From contig JACCIC010000027.1 in the NCBI GenBank assembly GCA_018907035.1, forward strand, positions 2,981,001 to 3,045,000: DNA of 64,000 nt, in the 5' to 3' direction. The position numbers and the translations under genes are program-made. A model generated the notes under the pieces. That model had not been told where the DNA came from. It made no database searches and saw only the letters and a program-made list of their open reading frames with translations. Each line of letters begins with the position of its first letter. The stretch's first letter is position 1. Below are positions 1 through 12,760 of this stretch, one piece after another. The DNA comes from Sycobia sp. Sy_11 (lineage: Eukaryota; Arthropoda; Insecta; Hymenoptera; Epichrysomallidae).

Positions 1-1249
1 CTAATAGAAAAAATTTACATGACAAATTGAAAATGAAACTATTTTCTAGATTTATTTAATAAGTATAATAAAATCTAGACGGATTCTGAATCCTTTTTCA
101 TAGTCTTTGTTTATGTATCGAAGACAATTGGAGGCGCAAATAAATGAGCAGAGTTTTGATATCTTTTAAGTTTTATTTTTCTTCATTTAGATTAAAATAT
201 ATGATGAGATCTAGGAAAGGCTTTAGATCACAAAAACTGTCAAAGTATATGACATCAGATCGTCTCTTTCAATAGAGCAGCCAATAAGTACTTATAGTTT
301 GTGAATTATCGAGATTAACAATAGCAGATTCGTTCTATTACACTTTGTTTTGCAACAAAGTGTAATAGATTTTATTTTTAACATGTCCGGTACCGATATA
401 TGCGTTAAGAAATATTTTGATTTTAATCTTATACGGCATAAATTAAAGATCTTTATCTAAAGTAATAACTTCCAGCATTTTATTATGTTGCTTATTTTCT
501 TAATAATATTTTTGTGTAGTCCTTTTCAGCATCAATTACTGCTTTCACTATTCCAGTAGCAGCCTTTGCTAGATCATCAGTTACAATTAGTCCTACAAAT
601 AGTGGTATAAAAAATAACTAACTCTCACAATCTTGAAAGGAATGTATAGAACACGTGGAATGATACTGCCTTCTTCCGACCATTTTTGTTAGTAACTCGA
701 CGAGCAAACGTTCAAATTGTGGAAAGATAAATAGATTATTAGAATTAATTATTTATTCTAATAGCCTTAGATTCGAAAATAGGGATATTTCCTCAAGCTT
801 ATTACTTTATCCAGAGTATCAATTTTCTAAAAAGGTTTTAAAGTGATCAGAAACGTTACATATTTGTCGTTTATTGAACATTAATCTGTAAAATCACGAA
901 ACAAAGCATTACTAAATACAATTATGTTTTTGATAATGTGGCTTTTAAAAAGCAGAATAAAATTACACAGACATGAGAATGTAGACTGTTTCTACCTGTG
1001 CAAGTCATACATTCGTATATCAAACCAATTTATCAGAGATAATATTAATATGTTAGATATTTATCGTTAAGATAAGGTGACTTTAATACATATTTAGATG
1101 ACCAAGTCACTACTTACCTTAACCAAAAAGGAGTGAGGAATCTTGAAAAAGTTGTAGGTGATTAAAGTTTTAAAAGTCATTACACTACTTAAATTAGATT
1201 GAAAAAATTATCACAGTATTCTTAAATCAACAAGTGCTTCTCTGAAGGA
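1..1249. other. AT-rich flank, no gene seen
   Basis: No open frame of useful length and no recognisable transposon protein was seen on either strand. The stretch is AT-rich intergenic or intronic DNA upstream of Cadps. Confidence 0.6.
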
Positions 1250-2060
1250 CGTAGTAAAGAGACGTTTCCCAAGCTCTCCACGTCTTGTGGAGACTTTGGG
1301 AACCTCTTTTGACAGTTGGGTATCCTTGCCTGGAGCCGCACCAGTCCGACGTTAGGGTCTGAAGAGTTCGAGACTCCTCGACTGACTGGAGCTCAGTGTT
1401 TTTCGAAGTACATTAGGTAAGCTTTTCTCCCGACGAGCCTTTGAATTTTCGAGGGGACTTAGTCTTGCTACTGGGAACTTCAAAGGTTGCCTGTAACTCC
1501 TTTCGGAGTTCGGACTTCCTAACGAGCTGTTTATTGGAACAAGATTTTCTGATCAAATGCAGGCTCTGTCCGCAGGGTGCCAAGAGGTTGTTGGTCTTCA
1601 GCGGAGCGCGGTTTGGATGTACCATTCTCTCTCTCTTTCTCTCTATCTCATTCGATGCTGATGGCGTTCGGTGCGGGGGCGCCGCTCTCTTTTACACTGT
1701 TGGTGGCGGACGGTAAAGTGCGCGACTGTTTCTCTCTCTTGATGTCGGCGACGCGTGGTGCGGGAGCGTCGCGCTCTACGGGAAAGGGACGGTAGATGGG
1801 ATCAAATAACAAAGGCGCCGATTTATACAGATAACTTTGTTTAATTAAAAGGTGGTTTTACGAGAGTGTCTGGTGTCCGGGAAGTCTGGATCTCTACTAA
1901 TTAATACACACAATCACACTTCCTTTTAACCCGTTCACGCCTGCGACTCTGTGTAGTGCCATGAAGCGTCGTGGGTGGTCGCGGATGTTGCTTGAGGCGA
2001 ACTCACCGCACTAAAAGGAACGGTTCATTCGGGCCTACGCATTACCTAGGTTCTAGGGGG
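1250..2060. repeat. GC-richer unassigned block, possible LTR or UTR debris
   Basis: Base composition rises sharply against the AT-rich flanks, with CT-rich tracts near 1625-1655 and 1730. Short open frames exist here (for example 1441-1716 +) but show no family motif and no codon-level similarity that I recognise. The texture resembles the GC-rich LTRs elsewhere in this window. No direct-repeat partner was found, so the assignment is a guess. Confidence 0.3.
1266..1302. repeat. Short hairpin
   Basis: Near-perfect inverted repeat: the arm ending TCTCCAC and the arm starting GTGGAGA flank a 5-base loop, and the pairing extends outwards through CCCAA/TTGGG-type bases with one or two mismatches. 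Function unknown. Confidence 0.5.
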
Positions 2061-2339
2061 TAGCTATGAATCGACACATAACAGATGTAAGAATAGGTAT
2101 AAGGACATTAGTTTTCAAGTAAAAATAAGGCAAAATTGTATGTTTTTAATATTGTAATATGTATATAATATAAATTTATCTCATTCATATTAAGCATATC
2201 AGATGTACCAGTATGACTGGTAAGCGTTCAGATATAAAAGTTTCGATAGGAAACATTTGTTGTAAAAATACCTTAATTGTTTGGTTTGGTTGCTATGACA
2301 ACAGTAAAGCATATTTAGTATACATAAAGTCATTGAACA

Positions 2340-3321
2340 GACATCATCATATTTTTTCATCGTATTGAAAATGTTAAAATTTGTATTAGAAAATATTATT
2401 TTGCTGGTAAATGATGATCATATTCTATCAGAAGCAATACGCAAAAGATGTTTCAGCGGTTTAGAAATAATACTTTTGATTTCAATAATGGAGAACGTGG
2501 TAGACAACCAAAAATATTGGAAGACGTTTAATTGCAAAAGATATTGCATGAAGATGACTCTTTGGGACGAAAGTAAATGGTATAATGTTAAATGTTCTAT
2601 AATAAATATTTTCTGAGCATTTAAAGATATGGAAAAGATCCAAAAAAATCTTGAAAAATGGGCGTCACAGGAATTGAATGAAGAGCAGATGGAAAACCGA
2701 AAAAAGACTTTTGAAATTCATCTTCAAATAGGCGAAAGGAAATTAATTTTATATCGAATCTTACTGATGATGGAATATGGATCTATTTCATGGATTCTAA
2801 ATGGAGAAAATCTTTGGTTCTTCCGGGACAACCTGTAATATCGACCCCAAAACCAGATCGATACGTCAAAAAGACAATGCTGTCTGTTTGCTGGGACCAG
2901 AGTCTCCTGGTATATTGAATGTTGTGAAAATTCGGTGAAACAGTTAAAATTAATTTCTACTGAGAACAAATGATCAGTTTGAATTTGCAATGATTATCAA
3001 TTGCATTGATCTAAAAACTAACAGAACAGGTCAAACGATACGGCAAAGTCGTTTTGCTCAATAAAACTAATAACAGCTAAATACAAAACTAACTTAACAG
3101 CTAAACAAAACTGATTCAGGATACCATCAAAGAACTGGGCTGGGATCTGCTACACTATCCCCCGTATTCACTAGATTTGATTCCTTTCATATACTATTTG
3201 TTTTCTTTGACAGGGCATGTATTGGCTGAGCAGCACTTAAATTCCTACGAAATACTCGAAAATTAGGTGTTCGATTGGTATGCTTCAGAAGATAACTATT
3301 TTTACTGGCGTGTATTGACGG
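2340..3321 (+). pseudogene. Decayed mariner transposase, cecropia-like lineage
   Basis: Frame-shifted pieces follow the order of a mariner (DD34D) transposase. A helix-turn-helix end reads ILSEAIRKRCF then QRFRNNTFDF. The linker reads HELNEEQMENRK. The catalytic core includes WIYF, SPGQP-like and PKPDRYVKKTMLSVCWDQS, then LGWDLLHYPPYSLDL and AEQHLNSYE. The canonical WWD is CWD here, and the third catalytic Asp region (normally APSDYHLF) is lost. Many stops and frameshifts; not functional. The C-terminus is replaced by a different mariner at about 3322. Confidence 0.8.
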
Positions 3322-3551
3322 ATCATCCATCTTATAGTTCTGATTAGGCACCCAATATCTTTTTTTCATTTCCCAACGTCAAAAATAAATTGCATGGTCA
3401 ACGTTTTTCGGCATTTGATGAAGCCGTTGATGCATTCAAAAAACATCTTTTGAAGTTACCTCAATCGGAGTGGAAAAATTGTTACGAAAATTGATTCGAG
3501 CGTATGCAAAAGTGTATTGACACTCATGGAGAATACTTCGAAAAACAATAA
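3322..3551 (+). pseudogene. C-terminal fragment of a second, different mariner
   Basis: From about 3322 the translation switches to a piece resembling HPSYSSD.AP..FF.FPNVK, then NKLHGQRFS and QSEWKNCYENWFERMQKC, ending EYFEKQ stop. This tail is typical of the other large mariner-like group (FLFPxLK type), not of the element fused on its left. Only the last 75 or so residues are present. It gives a two-lineage chimera with the preceding feature. Confidence 0.7.
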
Positions 3552-4153
3552 ATCCATTTGCAATAGTAAACTACTGTCTTTTCATTATTAAGCTCAAAAT
3601 ATAAATAGCAATTTACGTGAAAAGCCAATTTCAGGAATCCGAAGGTCTTAAAATTTAAAGTTATAAAATTCGAATATTTGCACGGAACTTTATTAGTCAA
3701 ATTTACAGTAGCTTACTATAAATTTGACTGAAAATTCCTTCGTTTTCTGGTTCTTCATCTTCTTGGCTAGGTACAGCTCCGCTATTCGATGATGATAGTT
3801 GTTTACGCGTAGATAATCTCGTACTGACCCCGTTGCAGGCGGCTGTTCGCGCGGTTCGCGGAACGGTAACGTAAGGGGCCGGGAAGACAGCGACGAGTAC
3901 AAGGTACAACAGCGCGCGCCAGCGCCTTAAGGTTTTCTCTTACCGCGGGAAGGCGCGCGCGTCGTCTTCGTTCTCTAGGATAAGTTGACGCAGACGCCTT
4001 GTGACATATATATATAGTGAATTGCAATACAATTTCAACTGCACCACAATCCTCTTCACAGAGAAGATCTGGTGACTACCAATTGTGAAAGCATAATGTC
4101 CTTTTCTATAGACATCGCAAAAAGACAAAGAAGGAAGGAAGGATGCCTGCCGA

Positions 4154-4186
<33 letters not shown>

Positions 4187-4187
4187 C
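4154..4187. repeat. (GA)n microsatellite
   Basis: About 17 consecutive AG units with a slightly impure left edge. Confidence 0.9.
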
Positions 4188-4947
4188 GCGAAGAGCAGTA
4201 AGTGAAAAGAAATAATAGAAGCGTTAAAAATAATATGAAAGATATAAAGCATCTAAAATTTTTAAAATTAAATGAAAGAATGAATGTAAAAAGCATAAAA
4301 TGCTATATATAGAATCTTACAACGTAAAAAGATCAAGAAAAAAAACTTGAATTGAAAGCATGAAAATTTTCTAAAATATGGAAATGAAGTGTATGGCTGA
4401 AAATGTATGAATATGAAAAAATAAGAAAGAAAAAATATATTATTTGACCAGAGATCCTATTAAAATGGAATATTAAATCAGTAAGAAAATAATAAAAGCG
4501 TGCGAAAAATTTGAAAAGGTTTTGTTTCAGTTACTAAAAATAAAGAACGCAACAAAGTCTTCTTGGACAGTAGGGGAGAGAAAAGCATGGTCATTATTTC
4601 ATGAAGAAAGGATGTGAGAGAATACCCGAGAATGCATGTAAGTATATGTGAAACAGTGTGAGAGTACGCGTGATAGTGTGCGAGAGACAAAGTATAATTC
4701 TATACTAGAGAGAGATTGAGAGAGAGGGAGGCATGAGCGCGCCAGGGGGACGTGGCCAATAAGAGCTCGCGTTTTTTACCGTTATAACTGACTCGGGACA
4801 GAGAAAATGGAAGTGAATATTTGCTGTGTGGAGATGAATCCTGGCGCAAAGAAAAATCTTTAAGATATAATAAGAATATGCACAGAATCAAAATTGAAAA
4901 GTTAAAGCGGATTAAAAGAATATACGAATAGCTATAAAAAAGAGTCC

Positions 4948-4948
<1 letters not shown>

Positions 4949-4986
<38 letters not shown>
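4949..4986. repeat. (TA)n microsatellite
   Basis: About 19 uninterrupted TA units followed by TACATACATACG. Confidence 0.9.
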
Positions 4987-4990
<4 letters not shown>

Positions 4991-6451
4991 CATACGTATG
5001 GACGTGCGCATATATTAAATACGACAACATAGAGAACGAACGATTGTATGAATATTGCATGTGAGGCGCGTAAGGCAAATTAACTTGCGCGTGCGATGAA
5101 AACCAGAGAGAGAAAGCAGAATGCTATACTAATTTACATCACTTGAGCAAGATTTTCCCGTATTAGAACGAGCAGCTGTGATGTGGTCTCGGCGTATTCA
5201 CGCAACTGCGTAAACTTGTTAAGGGTACTAGTTAAAATAGGAACAGTGACCAATATTCATAACCAATAATAATATAGTTTGCTGTATGGTTTTTAGAATT
5301 ATTTAACATATATTTTAAATATAGTAAAGCTTAAATCGCGATCGCAATTTGAGATAATAAAATTAAAATTAAATGTAAACTTTTAAAGACTGTATTATAT
5401 AAAAAGATAAAAACTTTGGGCGTTCCCTATTTAATGAAGCGTCATTCAGCACAGAAGTCGCAACTCGCGGAATACCTTCGTTCGCTTCTGCCCAGTTCAC
5501 ACTCACAGCTAATGATTGCGGAACAATGCGCAGATAAAGCGTATACAAGATAAATTGGTGGCTGGCATCGTCAGAAATCAGAATCGAACAGATGAATTAA
5601 AAGACGGTTGTGTAATGGAATCAAGGATGCAATTCTGGTAGTAGAAAGTGCCTCTACAATGTCGTGACCAATATGTCAGGTTCTTGTTTGTATGACGGAC
5701 AATACATATCTTTGATTATAATCCGAAGAAAAGCGAGTTGCACAAAAAATACAGGCCTGCGTAGAATTATATATAAGTCGGTATGGCTTTTCGATCTTGA
5801 ATAGTGTGCACTATAAATACAGAAAACAAACGGTAGATTGTGTGACACTGGGGCGTGAGACAGGTGCGACAAGAGTAAAATAAAAATTAAATGTAACGAT
5901 GGAAATTAAAAGCTAAAATTGGAATTCCGTACTAAAGCCCCTGTATAGAGCCAGCCACCGATACGAACCCAATATTAAATATCGTGTAAAAGGTTCAGAT
6001 GAATGAAACTAAATTATCATGTCGATAGGTATAAGAGTCTCTCGGCAGAGAACAACAACTGAAGCGCTTTTGAGAGTATGGAAGGAAAAGAGAGTGTACC
6101 TCCTAGGAGAATGTACACGTATTAACGCTTCACTCACAAGCCCGAGCGCGTGGACTGTCTATATATATTTTGCTAAAAGCAAGGGAATCTGTTGATCGAG
6201 GAAAAGAGAGAAAGAGAGATTATCAGAAAAAGGTGGCCAATAGGTGTAAAAATGGTAAGGCTTGACATACCTGAAGAGACACGAAAGAAATTTACACAAA
6301 TTTCTTTACAGAGATTTATATTTATACTTATATCTTTATATTTATAGAGATTTACACAAAATAAACGACGCTAAACTGTTAGCAAACATTAGAAGCCGCC
6401 AAAGAGCGAGCAGAGTTTTTTAAAGAACAATGAGAGGTCAACAGAGGAAGA

Positions 6452-8400
6452 ATGAATTTAAGCTCAATTAAAAATCAAGAGACAGACAATCCAGGTGAGT
6501 TGAAACCAATAATTAAAAGCATCGAAATAATTAAAGAATCATATAGCAATGTCGAGTATGACCAAATCGATAAAAAAATAACCAAAGTTATGGAAAGAAT
6601 TGAAAATATAGAAGCATTTCTGCTATGCAACCCGTCGTGCAGGAAGTCACAGACAAATCTATTCGCATTGGGAGCAACAAATCCATCGAGACCTATAACA
6701 TCGAAAGGGAAAATCATCGACTATCGAAACAATTATGAAGACACTGGAAAAATAAATAACGATAAATTAAAATTTGGTAAAGTATACTGTAAGAGATAAA
6801 TTGCTGATTGGGACGTAAAATCAATAGAATCAATTGAATCAAATGAGATAACTATGATAAGACAACTGGTGAATACAGTTGAGTGAGACGCGATAGAATT
6901 AAATATAATAGACACTAGATCAGAAAGTAAAAATAATGTGATGTTCGAAGGTGAAAGTGAAACTAATGAAACGGACAACAATGAGAAAATAATAATTGTT
7001 AATTCAATTAAAGAGATGGACGAATGTCTATCTAGAAAAATATATTGAACGAACTGTGAATAATTTAGTTAACAAGAGATTAAGCGATGTGAAAAATGAA
7101 AACAAAATTGATCTGTTGACCGAAAAATTAGAATCTGTATTATCAAAAGACGGGAATAGCATTTGCAAGCATAGACTAAGTACTGAAATAAGATTCGAGA
7201 TATTTAACGATTTTCTTATGACGGAACTTAGAGAAAACGTCTAGATTGCGTAATGATTGCGTAAAATTAAGAGTCACGTGTATTAAAGCGTTTTTCTGAA
7301 AATAAAATCCTGGATGACATACACCAAACGCGAGAGATAATAATAAATCATATATGAAAATAGTAGAAATAAAATCACCGAAAAAAATTATCGTAAAGTT
7401 AAAAGAATACAAAAGATTGCAATGCAGAAAACACATGTGTCTGCAAGGAAAAATTGTATTGTTTAAAATATGTATCATTTCGAGAACGTGCTGCGAATTT
7501 GTGAATTCAACTCGAAGAAAAAATCCGAGATTTTGAAAGTGCGCTGAAGTAATGTAAACTCGCAGACGATGAAAAGTACGAAATATTTTATTCACGCAAC
7601 GTCAGACACACTTTCCGAGACAGTACTCGCGGACTGTTCGTTCGAGAGCACACAAATGATGGCGAAATTAAAAGATCTTATATTATAGGTAGAGGTTATA
7701 AGACCAGTCAGAGAGCTACCGGTAATCTCGCTGAATATTAGGGGCGGTCGACCGTTTCTATGATTCTCTCGAAGGCGGCCGATTGTTCGCAATGTACAGC
7801 GAGAAGACGGTTGGAGATGTGTCAGTTATGAAGCGAATGGGCATATAAGTGTTGTCTAAATCCAGGAAAGATATTTTGCTATCGATGTAAGAAGATGAGG
7901 AGTCACACAGCAAAGGCCTGCAAAGGTAACAGAGAAAGAGAGGAGAGAGATTCTTTTGGTAAGAGACAAAAGTGGTTGAAGGCAAGACCGTCAGCGCCAA
8001 AAAGAAATAAGTTTTCTCCTAAAGCGAGAGGGGAAGAAATATCGTTTAGCTTAATCATCGAAGGCAGGAAAGAAGAACACAAAGGTAGGAAAAAAACGAA
8101 ATATATTTTAATTATCATATTTTTCAAAAGTTGATTTACATAAAATAAGAAGAAACGATATATATTAAAATTCATAGCTGACTCAAGAGTGACGGAAAAT
8201 TTATGTAATTGTGAAGTAGATTTTAAAAAACTTGTTAAAAACTTTTCAGATCAAGTGAGGTGTGGAAATAAACGAGTGGATTTAAACAAACGAGATAGGA
8301 GATATATGTGCGACTACAAAGTCAGATATTAGTCAGATATTTCAGATATTAGTGAAGAAGAAAGTTGGAGCGATGCCGAAAAAATGTTTTATACTATGAG
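6452..8400 (+). pseudogene. Decayed LTR-retroelement gag-protease remnant
   Basis: The best-preserved frame (6452-6799) is charged and gag-like but not diagnostic. At 7880-7925 a zinc-knuckle-like motif reads CYRCKKMRSHTAKAC, with one extra residue compared with CX2CX4HX4C. Just upstream RCVSYEANGH looks like a second, broken knuckle. At about 8167 the frame reads FIADSRVTENLCN, which fits a retroelement aspartic protease active site with DSGAT changed to DSRVT. The order gag, knuckles, protease supports an LTR element, perhaps Copia-like. Many stops. The family call is uncertain; an R1-type LINE gag was also considered for the knuckle part. Confidence 0.45.
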
Positions 8401-8454
8401 ATGAATAATTGATTTAAAGTAAATGACAGAAGAAATAAGTAAATAATAATATTA

Positions 8455-8476
8455 AGTTGTCAAATATCTCCCTTCC
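8455..8476. repeat. Mariner left terminal inverted repeat
   Basis: Pairs with the reverse complement of 9652-9673; differs at the outermost base and diverges inside after CTTCC. Confidence 0.85.
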
Positions 8477-9651
8477 GGTTTTTTGATCTTCATTCAATAT
8501 TTTATAAAAAGTATTACAGTGCTCGGATTTACTTCAAATATGCGCCGTTTTATTCCATAATCTGTTTCCATCTAGACGGCAATTTCATAATACCCCTATC
8601 GTAGAAGCTCCTCTCCTTATTTGTGAAGAACTCGAGCAGCCACGTTTCACAAGCCTCTTTTGAGTCCAACTTGACACCACGAAAAGTGTTCGACATGGAC
8701 AGGAACAGGTGGTAATCACTTGGCGCTATGTCCGGGCTATATGGTGGATGCGAGAAAACCTCCCATCCGAACTCCGGTAGCTTCTGACGAGTCATCAACG
8801 AAGTGTGTGGTCTGGTGTTATCCTGGTTGAACACTACACCCTTCCTGTTAGCCAATTGTGGATGCTTCTGAGTAGCTGCGTAGCTCATAGTGGATGATTC
8901 CATTCCAATCCCATCAAACACACAGCAAAACCTTCCTGGCCATCAATATCGCCTTGGCCACTGTTTGGGACGGTTCACCGGCCTTGGACCACGATAGTTT
9001 TCGCTTGATATTGTCGTATGTGATCTATTTTTCGTCGGCAGTCATCAGCCGCTTCAAAAATGGGCCGAGTTCGTTCCGTTTCAGCAGCACATCGCAGGCG
9101 TTGATTGGGTCCAGAAGGTTTTTTTGAGTCAAATCATGCGGCACCCAAACATCAAGCTCGTTTTTGCATCCAGCCTTCTGCAGATGGTTTAAAATGGTTT
9201 GGTGACTAACTCTCATCTCCTGGGCGATGTCACGAGATACTACATGCCAGTCTAACTCGATAAATTCCATGATTTGGTCGGTATTCGTCGCCATAGGGGT
9301 TCCGTCGGATGGCTTATCCATGGTGTCGTTTTCACCGGCTCTGAATCGTCGAAACTATTCCTCTGTGGTTCAAAGTGATAGCGTGCCATCCCTCAATACA
9401 TCATTAATCTCACGGAACGTTTCTCTACCGGATTTGCCTTTGACGAAGGAAAACTTTAAAATAGCGCGCATTTCGGCGTTAGTGAACTCCATGTTTACAG
9501 GTCTATAACTTTTGAACGTAATATCCAAACTAATCATGCATAGAGTCGTTTTGTAGGTTATGTCAAGAGCTTTCAAATTATGTATAATATTGCCAGATAC
9601 GAACTCTGTAACGCTTTGTACATAACTGCGAAATTCATAAGACAAAAAGGT

Positions 9652-9673
9652 GGAAGGGAGATATTTGACAACG
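9652..9673. repeat. Mariner right terminal inverted repeat
   Basis: Reverse complement of 8455-8476, followed by the TA target duplicate. Confidence 0.85.
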
Positions 9674-9675
9674 TA

Positions 9676-10689
9676 ATATATAAGGCATTGAATTAAATTG
9701 ATAAATATTTATCCCATCCAGGATCAATCGAAGTTGCATCAGATAATGAAAAAATATATAACAAATAAATACATAAATTCAATTAAATTATGTATGCTTT
9801 ATCAAATAAATATGTCAGTTAAAAATGAATGAACGCGATGTAACTCTTCTAATAACTTATATTTCAAATTCACGGTTATTGCAAATTGATTGCCATGTAT
9901 ATGTTACATTTGAATATGTACTTTTGTAGATAGTTGCGCCAAATAAAACATGAGAGAGTGTTGGAATCGATGCATTTTTGCGGTACACATTCTGCTACAG
10001 ACGTTCAGTATCATGTGTATGTTTTGTATTTATGAGCGCTCGTTTGTCGCACGCCTGTGGCTGTCCTCGCAGTTCTTTTGTTAATTTCATGCGAACTATT
10101 GTTTAGTATAGATGAGTTTTATCGCTTTTAAATAAAGAGCGTTTAGTTTACTTATAGAATTTGCTTATTTCATTTCATAGTCTTATCCCATAATGCATCA
10201 GGTTTACTTTTAAAATTAAAGAAAATAAGTATTTGGAAATTAAAAATCGTACATTGTTATAACGCGCTTGAGTATTGACTTCTCTCTCACGTATTCTTCT
10301 ATCGAATTCGTGATTATATTTCATCACAGATGATTGTCTTTTTAGATACCCTTTTCCTTTAATTACATATTTGTACACGATTGCTGAAAAAATTATGTAA
10401 TTCGATATTGTATAGAATCTCCCTAAAATTTACCTACCAACATTAAGGTGGATTATATTCCTGGTTGTTTGATACATGACTGCACAAATACCTCTCATTT
10501 ACGCGTTCAGAAGTGAATCCACAGTTTTTTCCTATGTAATACCAAAAGAATAAACAAGTTTCTAATAAATTTTGGTGATTCAATAAAGCTAAATTTTTTT
10601 TTGAAAACATGCATGGTATATATGTTTTTTTAAATTAAAAAACACTTGATTTGAAAAGAGAACAGCGTATAATATTTGTACCTGTTTAT
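9676..10689. other. AT-rich DNA, no gene seen
   Basis: No supported coding sequence. A moderately GC-richer patch around 9960-10110 is unassigned. Confidence 0.5.
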
Positions 10690-11430
10690 ATCTATATAAA
10701 GTTAGAAGTCAAGGACAGATAGAAGGAGATGGACAGGTAAGTAAACCGGCGACAGCGAAGAAGGGAGAGCTGACACGATGCGTGCGAAGCTGTTGTTGAT
10801 GAAACTGTAGAGTCTAAACTGCTAAACTCATACTGCTTTTTCGGTCCATTTTTCGATCCCATCGTTTACGTGGATACTTCTACGTGACTGTGTACTGTTT
10901 GGGGCAGGAGTTCTCCGGAACTATCCTACGCTCGTATCCATTTTCTTGAGCCCCAGGCGTTTACCGGCTGATCGTAACCTTCACCATCTCATATGGTTAC
11001 GTGGCCCAGTAAGTCGCAACCACCTTTAATCAGCCGATTCATTGCATTCCCTTCGGGATCATTTAGTATCGAAGAAACTACAACTTCAGCCTGCAAAGTT
11101 TCATTGCAAGTAACAGTTTGTTCTTTCACTCTTTCTTTATTTCCTTCGCTGCCGGCCTGCGCGCGTACTGCCGGCACGATGGTCTTTGTCTGTGGTATCT
11201 TAATGCACACTCCATAGATTTTTTGTGTTGCTTACGTTTGACTTTTTAATAAATGTACTATGCTTCAATATTTTACTTCTGTCTGTTCTTTTCCTCGATT
11301 ATCCACCGTCGACGTCACTACGACCTTTGCTCCTTAGTCAGAGTCATTCGGGGCTTGGGACAGCCGGGCACACTTTTACAACGGCCAGTTCGACAGCCTC
11401 CTGCTACGATCGAATACGCCCCCGTGACAT
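10690..11430 (-). repeat. Possible retroelement LTR plus adjacent leader
   Basis: GC-richer block. Read on the minus strand it begins near 11430 with TGTCACGGGGGCG, a plausible LTR start, and has an AATAAA-like AT-rich patch about 200 bases in. A 73-residue open frame (11210-10989 minus) contains no motif that I can place. No partner LTR was found in the window, so this could equally be a fragment of another repeat class. Confidence 0.3.
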
Positions 11431-12087
11431 GACATATACCCGATTGTGATATTGTATTAGTATTTTTACTATATAGAAAAATATTATATAGAAAAATACT
11501 TGTTCTTCGGTGAAGAGTCGAATTAATAAAGTATATATTTCAAGAATATAGAATATTCAATATAGTATACACTGCGATAGGTCTGCTTGTGCTAGGAGAA
11601 ATCTACAGGCAGTTATCGACTGCGCGTGTTTATGTTTTCATGCCTTGTGAAAACAAATGACAGAATTACAGATGGGGATTTGAGAGTATATAGAATACAA
11701 CAAATATAGAAAATAAATTTAAGATATTTAAATTATATAGATTATTTAGAGATTAAAAAAGCAAAAAAATCTCTAATTTATTTCTGTTCTCAGACTTTGT
11801 CAGTCGGCCACATAAGGAATGGTTCTCACGCAATTACCGAACATGTAACAGTATATAATATAGTATAGAATAATATCAATATATTAAAATCACAACTACG
11901 TATAATTAACATGTAATGCAACCGATTTTATTTCTGAGCCTGTGGTAAGACTGCGAACTTGTAACTCCGCCACCGTAATAGTAGATCCTTACATTCTCGA
12001 TTGACACTTTGACGGCCCTTGTACGGTCATTTCTTTGCCAGCTATTTAGCGTTTTATTACAATGTGCGAGTAGTGTATATTACGAAA
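11431..12087. other. AT-rich DNA, no gene seen
   Basis: No coding or repeat feature can be supported beyond the leader of the mariner that starts at 12088. Confidence 0.5.
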
Positions 12088-12760
12088 ATGGAACAGACAA
12101 CTTTAGAGTAACGGTGCGTGATAAAATTTTGTGCAAAGCTCGGTGAAACTGCGATAGAAACTTATGAAAAAGCACTTACAATGTACGGTAGTCACGCTCT
12201 GAGTCGTAGTTAGGTGCTTCGGTGGCATGTTGATCTTAAAAAAGGCCGTGAGAGCGTCATAGACGAGGCGCGGAAAATGAGTAGGTCTAAATTGAAAACC
12301 ATGTTCATTTGCTTCTTCGACAGCAAAGGGGTGATTCAGAAAGAGTTTGTACAATCTGGACAAACCGTAAATCAAGTATTCTACCGCAATGTGCTCGAAA
12401 AATGACGAAAAAGGTTGCTCACAGTGCGTCCAGAGATCACGAGGACTTGGGTTCTGCATCACGACAATGCTTCCTGTCACAGTGCGTTTAGTATCTCTCA
12501 GTTTTTGGTGTCTGAATGCGTCGCAACATTACAGCAACTGCCCTATTCACTGGAAATTTTACGCTGTGAATTTTTCCTATTAGCCCATTTTATTAGCCCA
12601 AAAAATTTGTCAAAGGTGGATATTTTGACTCCGTTGTAGACATCCAAGCATCTGTGACGAGGATACTCGGAGAGGTCCCGCAAGAAGTATTCCAGAATTG
12701 TTACGAAAGCTCGAAAATTTGCTGGAATAATTGTATAGATATGGAAGGTGACTAATTCGA
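12088..12760 (+). pseudogene. Mariner with internal deletion removing the first catalytic Asp
   Basis: Starts MEQTTLE and continues CAKLGETAIETYEKA and HALSRS, the N-terminal helix-turn-helix of a mariner-like transposase. It then jumps within a few codons from KKGRESVIDEAR to KMSRSKLKTMFICFFDSKG, so the second helix-turn-helix and the first catalytic Asp are missing. The rest runs through FVQSGQTVNQVFYRNVLEK, WVLHHDNASCHS (second Asp) and YSLEI to QEVFQNCYES. The junction (about 12264-12280) is GGCG-containing, and a related copy at 55830 shows GGCG at the matching downstream site, suggesting a microhomology-mediated deletion. Also carries stops. Confidence 0.85.

Larger units (their letters stand above)
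3552..6451. other. Non-coding flank with microsatellites
   Basis: No convincing gene. A GC-rich patch at about 3830-3990 and another at about 4730-4790 stand out from AT-rich DNA. Short frames here encode simple-sequence peptides only. These patches could be 5' regulatory or non-coding exon DNA of Cadps, or old repeat debris; the sequence does not decide. Confidence 0.5.
8455..9673 (-). mobile_element. Full-length but dead mariner (1219 bp), mellifera-like
   Basis: Both ends carry matching terminal inverted repeats (GTTGTCAAATATCTCCC core), flanked by TA at 8453-8454 and 9674-9675 as expected for mariner target duplication. The minus strand encodes transposase pieces: 9645-9370 (N-terminus, VKGKSGRETFREIND), 9321-9025 (second helix-turn-helix, VWVPHDLTQKN, first Asp in TADEK) and 8921-8550 (second Asp in FNQDNTRPHT, third Asp in APSDYHLF). 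At least four stop codons, two of them where the family has Trp, plus a small deletion and frameshift before the second Asp inactivate it. Confidence 0.9.

Noticed and set aside
3187..3369. Minus frame over the mariner chimera
   Set aside because: Antisense to recognisable mariner codons.
10989..11217. Small open frames on both strands in the GC-rich block
   Set aside because: No family motif; both strands open, typical of GC-biased repeat DNA.
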